Below are positions 20,846-31,003 of a stretch of DNA of 64,000 bases, piece after piece. A program made the position numbers and the translations under genes. Every line of letters starts with the position of its first letter. Within the stretch, counting starts at the first letter, position 1. This stretch comes from Portulaca oleracea. Its lineage: Eukaryota > Streptophyta > Magnoliopsida > Caryophyllales > Portulacaceae. The DNA is taken from contig CM055892.1 in NCBI GenBank assembly GCA_029582165.1, positions 9,765,254 through 9,829,253 of the forward strand. Reading direction: 5' to 3'. Below the pieces are notes generated by a model. It worked only from the letters and a program-made list of their open reading frames with translations. It made no database searches and was not told the DNA's origin.

Positions 20846-21194
20846 TGTGTCTCTCTTTGAAAAGGTGTCATCGCATTGTGAAGGCTCGATGCGACGGCCA
20901 AGATGAGTTCGTCCTTTGTAATTGACGACCGAAGCGTATCGTGCATTGTCCTGCAAAACAGAGAAGGAGTGCATCAGTTTATCTGAAAATCAAAGCGAGT
21001 CAGAGAATTTACCTGTCAGTTGTGCTTCAGCTTTCGGAAATGGGCTTAAGTTTGCCATTGCTTCATGGGAGATGCTCGAATTGCATTGGGCCAGAACTTT
21101 GGGCCTGTTTCAGACAGAAAACCCGTTTGAGTTGGCGCTCGAATTGCTTTTGGGCTTGAATTGGAGCGACGAATTTGGGCCCATTTTGACTCTA
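20846..21194 (+). other. 5' leader without visible gene
   Basis: GC-balanced DNA between the hairpin array and the 85-bp tandem repeat. The open frames here are short and overlap on both strands, and no motif was recognised. Confidence 0.35.
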
Positions 21195-21435
21195 GAAACC
21201 CGTCTCGATTCTTGCATTGGGCTTGCAATTGCAAGGCCCATTTCCGGCGACGCATCTGGGCCGGCATCTTGGCGCAAGAAACGGCCTGCGAACCCGTCTG
21301 GGTTCCTGCATTGGGCCTGCAAATGCAAGGCCCATTTTCTGCGACTGGGCCGACATCTTGGCGCAAGAAACGGCCTGCGAACCCGTCTGGGTTCCTGCAT
21401 TGGGCCTGCAAATGCAAGGCCCATTTTCGGCCAAT
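21195..21435 (+). repeat. Tandem repeat, about 85-bp unit, three copies
   Basis: Copies begin near 21198, 21285 and 21372, each with an AACCCGTCT(G/C)(G/A)(G/T)T palindrome, CTTGCATTGGGC or CCTGCATTGGGC, and GCAAGGCCCATTTTC. The first copy is diverged. Confidence 0.85.
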
Positions 21436-21553
21436 GCATGTGACTTTAGGATAGATTTTAGGATAGATTTTCGGCCAATGCATGCCTTCCATGATCCTAT
21501 TGCTGGGACCCGCCGGTTGGCCACTTGTGTGGTGTGCATGCATCCACTTTCCC

Positions 21554-21560
21554 TATAAAA
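21554..21560 (+). promoter_or_regulatory. TATA box of the PMD gene
   Basis: TATAAAA in CCCTATAAAAAGGGGCC, 96 bp before the first ATG (21650). It lies 1.8 kb after the LTR, so the gene seems to have its own promoter. Confidence 0.6.
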
Positions 21561-22179
21561 AGGGGCCTCTTCACACCCTCAATCACACATCTCATTCCTC
21601 TACTTCCTTTTCTTGCTCAAAAAATCATTCATTCACTAGTTAGGAAGCAATGGTTAGAAAAGCTAGAGATTTGCCCGTTCAACCCCATGCAACAAACTGG
21701 GCACATGAAATGTCCTCCCGGCGAGCATGGACTCCTAGGCCGGGTTGGGAACCGTCGATTCTGGTGCCTGAACCGTGGAATCACGTATGGCACAAGCATT
21801 CACATGTCCGGGTAATGTCTTCTTCCTGACTCTGCTCTTTAATTATAGCATAAATTTGCAAGTAGAAATGTTTAATTCTAGCTTGTTGATTTAGCTAATA
21901 ATAATGAAGTAATTTGTGTCGATTACCCGTATCGAGCTTTAGAGAACCGAGGATGATAGGCCGTTTTTTTTTTAGAATGGAACGCATAGTGAGCCCGTCT
22001 GAGTTTGTCCGTCTGAGTTAGTCCGAAAAATGAGCCCATTTGAGCTAGGAACCCGTCTGGGTTAAACCGAAAAAATGAGTGGCCCAACCTTTTTCTCGTG
22101 AACCCATTCGAGTTGGCCCATTCGTTAACCCGTCTGGGTTAATCCGAAAGTGAGCTAGGAACCCGTCTGCGTCTTGGCC

Positions 22180-22560
22180 CGTCGTCGAAGAACTCATATG
22201 AGTTGGGCCGATGCGGCCCAACTTCTCTCCTTGCTTGAACCCGTCTGAGTTGTATACGGCCCAAATTCTATGGAACCCGTCTGAGTTGCATACGGCCCAA
22301 CCTCTTTTCGTGAACTCGTCTGAATTGGGCTGATGCGGCCCAAATTCTCTGGAACCCGTCTGAGTTCTGCATACGGCCCCAACCCATTTCGTGAATTCGT
22401 CTGATTGGGCTGATGCGGCCCAAATTCTCTGGAACCCGTCTGAGTTGCATACGGCCCAACCCATTTCGTGAACTCGTCTGAATTGGGCTGATGCGGCCCA
22501 AATTCTCTGGAACCCGTCTGAGTTGCATCGTGACCTCTCTTTTTTCCGTGAACTCAATGC
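22180..22560 (+). repeat. Tandem array, about 79-bp unit, inside PMD intron 1
   Basis: Four to five units start GGAACCCGTCTGAGTT near 22272, 22350, 22432 and 22510. Each also contains CATACGGCCCAA, TTTCGTGAACTCGTCTGAATT and GGGCTGATGCGGCCCAAATTCTCT. Each unit therefore carries two copies of the 14-bp palindrome and a pair of GGCCCAA words. Confidence 0.85.
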
Positions 22561-24909
22561 AGGTTGCGAAAGAGAGGCCCAAACTCCTCTTTTTTTTTGT
22601 GTGAACTCGTGTGGGTTGATCTTGGCCGAGCAAGAAGCCCTTAATTCGTCTTGGGTTGGGCGAATGATTTTTAGCCCCTAATTTAGTGGAAGTTCAATCT
22701 AGCTTTTGCTAAACTAGGGATCACTTGATAGTTTCTTTGTAGAGACTTGTCTTTTTGAATTTTATGGTGGATCCTCGGAGGATTCCTCGAAATCAGTGGC
22801 AATATGCGAAACCGATCAAGGTGGTGGAGCATTTTGGAAGATAATTAGGCGCTTGCACTTTTAGAAGAGTCGGATTCGACCTCTTACGGAAATGTGTCAA
22901 GGCCTGGGAACCTTGTACGCCACGGGTGATGGGGCGTGCGCTCGCAGAGAGATTCTGGGATTCCACCAACACCTTCCACCTCCCTGTAGGAGAGATGGCC
23001 GTAACCCCTGTCGACTTTGTGATGATTACCGGGCTACGCTGGGATGGTCAAGATGTCGAATTCGATCCTGTGGTGCCAGATCAAGTGATGGAATTATTAG
23101 AGCCTGTGCTCGAACGGCGCCGATTTGGTCGAAAGATGAAGCTTTCTTACGGTTCCTTCGAGGATGTCATCACTTCTGCCGACTTCACTCATATGGATGA
23201 GTTTCAGCGTCGCTTCATTTTCCAGGCATATTTCATCTCTGCCACGATGTTTGCCAATCGAGGAGACGATGTTTATTTGACCTGGATGAAGAATCTCCTT
23301 GATCTAGAGCAGGTCATTCATCGGAACTGGGCAAAGGCTGCTTATGCTAACTTCATTCGTTGGCTTCGCTTTGGTGTTCGGCCCGCAATCGATGTGGACC
23401 CATTCTTTGCACCGGAGAATCCGCGGGAGATGAGCGGTCCGAGCATGTGGAAGGTGCTCGAGGTAATCTTCGAGACGCTTCTCTTTTACATGCATTTCTC
23501 TCTTCTTTTTTATATCATGAGTCTCGGTATTGACATATTTGCAGGTATGGGGGTATGAGTATATTAAGGGATTCACTATCCCTACCCGACACGTCCAGAC
23601 AGTGCCGGCAGCAGAACGGTGGCACAAAAACTACCTCGAGCAAAAGAAGAAACCATTTGGGAGCTTAGATGAGTTGCGCCGCATCTTGGATCACCTTGAA
23701 GAGGTACAATTTTCATGTAATCTCTCTTGCATTTCTTTGGTGCTTATGTTTCCTTTACTTGTGCAGGATGATGTTAATTGGAATCCCTGGGTTGGCTTCG
23801 AGATTCCGCAGGACTTTATTCCCTCGCGAAATGCGGCGCATAGGGATAGTACCCTGCGCTTGGTGATGGAGAGTCCGTCCGGTTGGGTCTGGAGTCTTGG
23901 TGAGAGACTTACAAGGCAAACCCTGGGCCATGAAAGGTGGATAATACCATCAGATCCTCCCGAGACCATGCATGATCCGCGAGCCTTGCATGCCGAGGCG
24001 TTTGTAGCAGCTAAGAGAGGTTCCTGGTATACTAACCATGCATCGATGGCATCGCCCGACCAATTCTGGGAGGAATGGGAACAATATCGGACCACTTTGG
24101 CCTTGTAAAGGTGGGGAAGAAGACCTCTATTTACTCTTTTCATGTTCCTTCTATTACCGCCTAATATGACCAATTCTTTGCTTGTTGTAGTTGGGGCCCT
24201 ATTGCAAGGATGACGAGAAGAGTCAGAGCAATTCTGGGGACAGCCATGGCTACCCGAGGGCGACTAGTGAAGACATCAAACCGGAACTAGAGAAGATCCT
24301 GGGAAAGCCGGTAAGTGAGCCCCCTTTTTCTTTGCTTGCTTGTACCTTGCTCAAACTTTGACCAATTTTCCTCATTCTGTGTAGTGGCGATGGAAACAAG
24401 CAAAAGGCTTTCAAAAATTACTTCACACTTAAATGGGCTCGCGAGAAAGACCTTGCAGGTTCTGTGGTTGGGGACGCAAACGTGGATGATGATGCACGCT
24501 CGTCTGTGGATCCTCCCGCCATTCGGGATGCGCACGTGCCTCGTGGCCGGAGCAGATGGACCTTCCTCGACATTCCTCCTTTATGGCCGACGCGAGGCGG
24601 TCTATGGGGTGAAGCCGCTCTCCAAGGCACGGGAGAGGAGTAGGCGAGCACGGCATGCCGCTCATGATGACCGTGGGAAAGGTATCTTACTTGAAGATAG
24701 TCACTCAACCGATTCCCACTACGAGACACGGGTTTTGGCCACGACTTTGGCGTTACATGGAGAACAGTATATCCTCCATGTCTTTAGGTGGGCACGAGCC
24801 TCAGGTGAGGTCTCATGATCATGGGAATTCTCGCCGGAGTCGCGGTTCTCGGCGTGGCAACCCCAGCTTGGTGGTGGAGACAGCTCGAGTCTAGCGCATT
24901 GGTGGAGCT

Positions 24910-25533
24910 GTGTGCGGCGAGCAAGAAGGCATTTCACTGCATTTAGGTACTCCTTCAGAATCTCATCATTCGGGGTCTAGGCGTCAACCCTCCCATCCTT
25001 TGCCTCAGTACCCTTATGGAATGCCTGGGTATGTTCCTGCGTCTCCCGCACCGACTGTGGATTTAGGCTATGGCACTTCCTTTGCGGCGGTCGATCCTAC
25101 CGTGGTGCTTTGCAGTGATTCGGGTGCATCTGTGGGGTATAACCGTGCCCTCGCAGATGACGCCTCATCAGTGCTTCCGTCCCAACCCGTTGTACCCGTT
25201 ACCCCTTCACAAGGAGGTTTGGAGCTGCCTCGAACGTCTGGATGGGGAACACAAACTCAGGAATGGTCTGTCCCAGAGCCCGCCGTAAGAACTTCTTGGC
25301 CTGCTCCACAGGGGTGGCCTGGAGGTAATCAAGAGTGGCAGGTTCCAGAACACTCTTGGCTTAATGCAGGCAGTACCGAAGTGTTGCATCTATCCGCTCG
25401 GTGGCGTCTGCAGGTGGTAGACTCCTCCTACTATCAATGGGACACTTACTTTGGAGCTGGTGGAAGTGGAGCCCATGGGGCTGATAGCGCTAGTGGCGGC
25501 GGCGACACGGAGGTCTGGCATGATGAGGATTGA
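24910..25533 (+). CDS. W/G/P-rich C-terminal part of the PMD gene
   Basis: An open frame of 207 codons ends TEVWHDED. The first half is S/H/P-rich (HPLPQYPYGMPGYVPASPAP). The second half has two tandem units of the form GW-x5-QEW-x-VPE (SGWGTQTQEWSVPEP and QGWPGGNQEWQVPEH), then a glycine-rich tail. The GTG start is only the point where the frame opens; the segment is probably the last exon of the upstream gene. Its stop lies 20 bp before the repeated 3' region, the same spacing as in the second gene. GW pairs can bind Argonaute in other proteins, but two units are weak evidence for that here. Confidence 0.5.
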   Translation: MCGEQEGISLHLGTPSESHHSGSRRQPSHPLPQYPYGMPGYVPASPAPTVDLGYGTSFAAVDPTVVLCSDSGASVGYNRALADDASSVLPSQPVVPVTPSQGGLELPRTSGWGTQTQEWSVPEPAVRTSWPAPQGWPGGNQEWQVPEHSWLNAGSTEVLHLSARWRLQVVDSSYYQWDTYFGAGGSGAHGADSASGGGDTEVWHDED

Positions 25534-25552
25534 GAAAGATGCACATGCAGGG

Positions 25553-26055
25553 TTTTTATGCAACGAACCTATGTAATGCTATGCATGACTCTTTATTATG
25601 CACTTAGGACGATGCAATGCAATGATGAAATAACGCTTTTTTTTATTTTTATTTTTTTATATGCACTAGTGCGCACTACTGATGTGATGCTTATGCAATG
25701 ATGATGCTACGTAATGCACTTCTTTTATTTTCATGTATCCTTATGCACAATAATGCAATGTGATATGCAATCTACATGGTGGGATTTCTCCCACTTTCCC
25801 AAACGAAAAAGACAAAAATAAAAAAAAACGAGAGTTAAATGCTACAAGTAAGTTCGAACTACAGTTTCGGGGCCGGCGAAGACATATAATCATCTCGTGG
25901 ACCCGCATTATGACCCAAAATAGAGCTGAAGAGGCTTCGTGATCGAATCCAAAAACTAGCCAAACCCGTCTGACGTTCAAGCCCAATTGGAATTCCACCC
26001 ACAAAGACTGGGTCGAGAAACGGGGCAATGGAGGCCCATAAACCCGTCTGGGTTC
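25553..26055 (+). repeat. 3' region of gene 1, direct repeat copy 1
   Basis: About 500 bp starting TTTTTATGCAACGAACCTATG, rich in ATGCAATG words and containing CACTAGTGCG and a CTACATGG-GGGAT-TCCCA inverted repeat. It ends with GACTGGGTCGAGAA and GGAGGCCCATAAACCCGTC. It is highly similar to 28024-28525. Confidence 0.9.
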
Positions 26056-26132
26056 ATTGCTACTTGGGCTTGGGCAACCGACGTTTTGTTTCCTACTTGG
26101 GCCTGGGCAAGTAAACCCGTCTGGGTTATTGC

Positions 26133-26140
26133 TATAAATA
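26133..26140 (+). promoter_or_regulatory. TATA box of the DUF7745-like gene
   Basis: TATAAATA, 329 bp before the ATG at 26469. The leader between them holds five to six copies of the 14-bp palindrome or degenerate forms. Confidence 0.6.
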
Positions 26141-26468
26141 CGTGTTTCCCCAACGTCTTCCATACATACCATCACAAATCTCCTGAGCGCCGCTGCTTTT
26201 CTTCCACCAGAAACCCACTAGCAACCCGTCTGGGTTCGCTGTCATCACAAACTCAACATCATACTCGTCTAGGTTACGCTGCCCTCTCACCTTGCCACAA
26301 ACTTAGCAACAAACCCGTCTGGGTTCGTTATAACAAACTCAAACTCGTCTAAGCTTTTCACAAGAACCCGTTTGGGTTCGCTGCCGTCGTAAAGTAAGTT
26401 TCTCTCCCTTGTCACCTCACCACAAATTCAGCAAAACTCGTCTGGACTTCGCTAAAACCGTCCTTTCG

Positions 26469-28004
26469 ATGGCATTCGAAAAGAAGTTAGCCACTTGGAT
26501 GAGTACCTTGTCTAAAGAAGAAAAGAGAGAATTGGGGAGGTATAAGCTGACATCTCTGCTTAGCTTGAGGCAAGTGAAGATAGATTGGGATTTCCTGCGT
26601 GCTGCTGAAACCTTCTGGGATAAGGAATTCCATGTGTTTAGATTCAACATGCGGGAATTGGTTCCTTTGCCTGAAGAATGGTCTTCTATCCTTGGGGCGA
26701 ATCATTATGCTCCATCAGTAGTGCCTCCATTGGCTACTGATGCGAGGAAGGAATATAAAGAGCTGCTTCGCCTCCCCTCTAGGGTAATTGGGAGTGCGAT
26801 AATAGGGGATAAGGTGCACTTCCAAACCATAGTGGAATACTTCCAAGCCCCTGAGACCTTAGAGTACGGGCCCGTGATACGTGTGAGGGCCCTGGTATTA
26901 TGTCTGCTGGGAGAATTCTGTTTCTACCATGGCGGCAGAAGGACGGGTCCCGCGAATTTGATCTACGTTGTAGAGGATATGGCTCGTGGTTACAATCCTG
27001 TACCGGTGATTCTGGGAGAAACGCTGATGTGTCTTGATGACTCTGACCCGGAGCATGATTACCGAGGTAGCCCCCTGATTCTGCAGGTAAACCGCGCATT
27101 TATATATATATATATATTTTTTTTTTTGCTTTTTTTTTTTTGCACGACATAAAACCCGTCTGGGTTGACTAACTTATTACCTCACTTTGCGGCACAGGTT
27201 TGGTTAATGGAGCACCTTAGCCTGGTCGAAAAGGCGGAATCTGCAACAGCGTTGGCGAATTTCTGTCAGCGCAAGAGGAAGTATCCCGGGCGTCGATCAG
27301 TAACCGAATGGGTCAAACTGCTAAAGAAACCCGAAGAGATCGTTGTACAGTGGTGGATTGAAAATTGGCACATTCCAGAGTACATCACTTACGATCAAAG
27401 AAACCCCTACGTATGCATTGCAAGCTTGACACACTTGACATTCTACTTCCCAGAGCGGGGCATGAGACAAATGGGGTTGAGGCAACGTATTCCCGACAAA
27501 ACTCATGATGCCCCGAAGTTACTCCATCTCAAGAAGAGTGTTGTAGAATCTTGGCTGAAATATTGGGAGAAACGGCCCACTGTTCGTGCTCCCTCGAAAG
27601 CGTATGTGCCGAAATGCGTTCTCGGTTATCAAGATTGGCCGACGGCCGTGGTAACAAGGAGGGCCGAGAAACCGCAGAATCCGAAAGCTGCTGCAACAGA
27701 TAGGCTGGGCCCTAAGGCTGATGTATTGCAGCGCTTGGGTCCCAGGATCACTGTGAAAGATCGATTGGGCCCTAAAACCGACGTGAAGGACAGGCTTGGC
27801 CCGCTACTGCCTAGGGTTGTTATGAGGGAGCCTCGGGCTCCTACACCGAAAAGCACTGATACATCTGTTGAAAAAGGAAAAGCCTCTCAGGAGAATGGGA
27901 AGAAGAGGTACCGTCATAAGGACACTGAGGGAGGGACTAGTGACACCAAAGAGACCGGGGGTGGACCAAAGTCTGCTGACAAGAAGAAGATGAAACAGGC
28001 CTGA
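26469..28004 (+). CDS. DUF7745/PMD-like protein of the retrotransposon
   Basis: Two exons, 26469-27086 and 27198-28004, join in phase 0 across a 111-bp GT-AG intron and give 474 residues. The first 60 residues are basic and helical. FWDKEFHVFRFNMRELVPLPEEWSSILG resembles the FWDP..R.FTF...L.PTIEEY..LL core of plant DUF7745 proteins, and VEDMARGYNPVPVILGETL matches their later block. VWLMEHL begins exon 2, the same place as VWGYEYI in the upstream gene. The C-terminus has four RLGP units about 12 residues apart, then a lysine-rich tail that could be a nuclear signal. Start: the ATG at 26469 gives MAFEKKLATW after a palindrome-rich leader; an upstream in-frame start is possible. The reading frame looks intact. 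The exact family name needs a profile search. Confidence 0.75.
27087..27197 (+). other. Intron of the DUF7745-like gene
   Basis: CTGCAG/GTAAAC donor and GGCACAG/GTTTGG acceptor; T-rich, with one exact AACCCGTCTGGGTT at 27153-27166. Removing it keeps the frame open for 1422 coding bases plus a stop. Confidence 0.8.
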
Positions 28005-28023
28005 AGCTGTGTGCCAATTTATA

Positions 28024-28525
28024 TTTTTATGCAACGAACCTATGTAATGCTATGCATGACTCTTTATTATGCACTTAGGACGATGCAATGCAATGATGAA
28101 ATAACGCTTTTTTTTTTATTTTTTTATATGCACTAGTGCGAACTATTGATGTGATGCTTATGCAATGATGATGCTACGTAATGCACTTCTTTTATTTTCA
28201 TGTACTCTTATGCACAAAGTAACAAAAATGTGCAATGCGATATGCAATCTACATGGAGGGATTATTCCCACTTCCCCAAACGAAAAAAGACCAAAATAAA
28301 AATAAAAAACGAGAATTAAACGCTTAAGCACGCTCGAACTACGATTTGGGCGAATAACCATCTCGTGGACCCGCATTATGACCCAAGATGGAGGCGAAAT
28401 GGTTTTGTGAGATAGCCCAATAACCTGGCCCAAACCCGTCTGACGTTCAAGCCCAATGGGAGCTTCACCTATAGAAACTGGGTCGAGAAGCGGGGCAAAG
28501 GAGGCCCATAAACCCGTCTGGGTTG
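28024..28525 (+). repeat. 3' region of gene 2, direct repeat copy 2
   Basis: Collinear with 25553-26055 from TTTTTATGCAACGAACC through GGAGGCCCATAAACCC, with small indels and substitutions. Confidence 0.9.
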
Positions 28526-31003
28526 CATAGTTGTTTTTTTTCTTCCTTTTTTTGTAAACTCAATTCAACAAGCAAGCACAAAGATTAATCTGGACAAAAT
28601 CAAAACTCAGTTCGAAAGAGATAGGAAGAAATTTTAGAATACCAAAGGAGAGAACAAGTACTTGAGGCATAACCGCCAACAGTCTTAAGAATAATGCAAA
28701 TGTGCAAGTTAGTTATGGACGTAGGTCGCTTAAAAAGAGCAAACCTCACATAGGAAAGAACAAACACTCAAACCTCAATTTTGAAAATGTATGTGTTTTC
28801 TCATACTCAAACCAATAGAAACAAACTACCATAAGCTTGGTAAGAACCTCGCTCTCCACTACTGGTATGCAATGCACAAGTGACAATCAAAAAGACTTTT
28901 CCGGGTTGCAACGGGGCTTAGGTTAGGGTAAGGAGTGGTAAAATTTGGAAATGAGGAGTTAAGAGCCATGCTTGGATTGATTTTCAATGAATAAAACACT
29001 CTAAGCTCTCCTTCTTTCTTAATGTATGCAAGGCATTTCACCTTTCACCCTGAAACATCTCAACTGAATACAACCAGGTCAAAGTTTTCTGAATTTTAAA
29101 TTGAATCTCCCTAATCACCCTTTTATTTTTGAAACTCTTTTCTTTTTTTTCAATTTTTTATTCTTTTTTTTTGTGGGTGATCGGGGAGAAGAATATGTAT
29201 GGAATCTTCGACTTTGATATAATATATGAACAACATAACCAAATACCAATCGCTCAAGATATGGGACTTTCAGATTCTCCCAAACTTCAAAAAAAAAAAC
29301 AAACTCTCATCCAACCAAGCAAGGCAAAGGGATACTGGATATCAGAGGCCAAGGCTCGTATTGTCAGGGTTCAATCATGAAAGAAAAGGATAAACAAAGG
29401 CTAGGCGGGGCAAAAAGAACGGTAAATATAATGTAAGGAAGGCTATTTAGCTATGTAGCTTATCAAAATAAAATCGAATGCCTTAATCACTTTGTCACAG
29501 CGTGCAATGCAAATGTGTAATCTCAAGCAAGATGCAAAACAAGTTCTAGAGATGCAACTAATGGGTGAGTCGCTCAAGGGATCATGGAATTGATAAAAGT
29601 GATCAATTCAGAATTTAGGCAATGTGGACTCACGGGATGGGGCTCAATCAACTAAACTTAGCCCAAAGATTTGCGGCACGCACATTTATACTTTCTAAGA
29701 TAGTCAAAGCAGTCAGATACGACTTTCATAACTTGTCTCAAAATCAGAAGGTTTGAAGGAAAAGGTTTCAAAAAAACTTTTGAGATCTCGTCCAGATTTT
29801 TTCTAAATGAAGCAAGCTAAACTGAAAGTAAGAAAGGTTTACGGCCTCCGTTGGATGGAATTAGTCTCAACAGTTTTCTGAGGGGGGCTAGGCACGCTAG
29901 TGGTCATGGTGGATTCACTAGATTCACTGGATTGGGCAGGCGGTCTGTAGTTGGGATTGTGAATGAGCCTGCCGGTTTGTGGGTCACGGATGCGGGCTCG
30001 GAGATGGTCTGCTATCTTGCCTGCATGGAAATTGATTAGTGCTCGAAAGAACCTTTATGCTACCCGCCCAATGCATGCATGGCTTAATGGACCCATATGA
30101 ACCTAGGACATGGACACGACGCCTATATGCTGACATAAGGGTGACTCACCCACTTTTATGGGAGTGCATGTCCTAACTCTATATGGACCTAGCATGATGG
30201 TACAGATCGACATCGACTCAAGGGGCGTCATAAAGGGCCGAATAGGATCAATAGTAAGTGGATTGGGCCGACTGCAGTATCGAACAGTTTGGCCCGATGT
30301 GGAAGGAGAAGAAAACAGCCAAAACTCGCTGGTTTGAACTGTAATTCCTCCCTTTCAAATAGGCACAGACAGGATTCTACAGTGAGTCCAACTAGGCCAG
30401 GCACATCAAACCCGTCTGGGTTTGGGCCACCAAACCCGTCTGGGTTTGGGCCAGTCTATCTCTCATTTGATCCTACGCGGGCTAGAATGACGTCCCACTC
30501 ATGTTTGGGCTAGACACTTGGACTTCAACTTTTACAGGATTAATTCACATGACATACAGATGCGGGATGAGCCTAATCATGGCTTTGGATTCAGGGTTTT
30601 TCTAGGTTTAGGGAGATGAATAGGGTACCACATGTTCTCGCCCCGGTGCATTTTCCTTATATGGAATTCAAGGAAAAATGTGTGGGGTGTTGCTCTTTGG
30701 GTTTCAAGGAAACCTTTAGAGTGTAACACGGGGAGAGGAGAGATCAAATGCTTGGCGATGTAAGTGCATCCCACAAGTAGTGACCTCCCGCTCTCGGGAT
30801 TGATTCCTAGTTTTAAAACCTAAACCAACGCTTTTGTGCTCCCCAGCCATAAAGGCCCAAGAGTAGCCTGGTATGCAATATGCCTAAAAATGATAAAAAT
30901 GTGAAATAAATTAATTCCTCCCCTTTTACAAAAAACACTAAAATTTAATTCTTTCAAGTTTTACCCTCTTTTTAAGTTTAAGTCCCCAGTGGAGTCGCCA
31001 ATC
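28526..31003 (+). other. Long noncoding 3' interior of the retrotransposon
   Basis: No gene over 90 codons and no pol motif. It contains two adjacent palindromes with TTTGGGCCA between them at 30408-30450. GTGGAGTCGCCA at 30989-31000 directly precedes the 3' LTR. Low-complexity A- and T-rich stretches lie near 29120-29180. Confidence 0.5.

Larger units (their letters stand above)
21650..25533 (+). pseudogene. Plant mobile domain (PMD) gene carried by the retrotransposon
   Basis: Proposed exons are 21650-21811, 22743-23462, 23545-23703 and 23767-24104 or 24107, joined in frame by GT-AG introns; the later exons are decayed. Residues encoded at 22929-23050 (ALAERFWDSTNTFHLPVGEMAVTPVDFVMITGL) match the PMD signature. 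VWGYEYIKG follows a phase-0 intron, as in PMD proteins. A TAA at 22842-22844 interrupts exon 2, and the frame after 24108 is broken. PMD proteins MAIN and MAIL1 of Arabidopsis act in transposon silencing, and related PMDs occur inside transposons. The stop at 25531 directly precedes a 3' region shared with the second gene, which suggests one gene reaching 25533. The PMD call is strong; the exon list beyond 24104 is uncertain. Confidence 0.75.

Noticed and set aside
20035..20974. Long minus-strand ORFs with repeated HGEMKW/ASRRNEARHL peptides
   Set aside because: They only reflect the tandem GC-rich DNA units, which stay open in several frames on both strands; there is no start, splice or domain evidence.
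21046..21558. Overlapping ORFs on both strands (NPDGF, TRLGS, EPRRV peptides)
   Set aside because: Artefacts of the AACCCGTCTGGGTT palindrome and the 85-bp tandem repeat, which lack stops in several frames.
22045..22633. Minus-strand ORFs with repeated RRVPENLGRISP peptides
   Set aside because: Translation of the 79-bp intronic tandem array, opposite in strand to the PMD gene.
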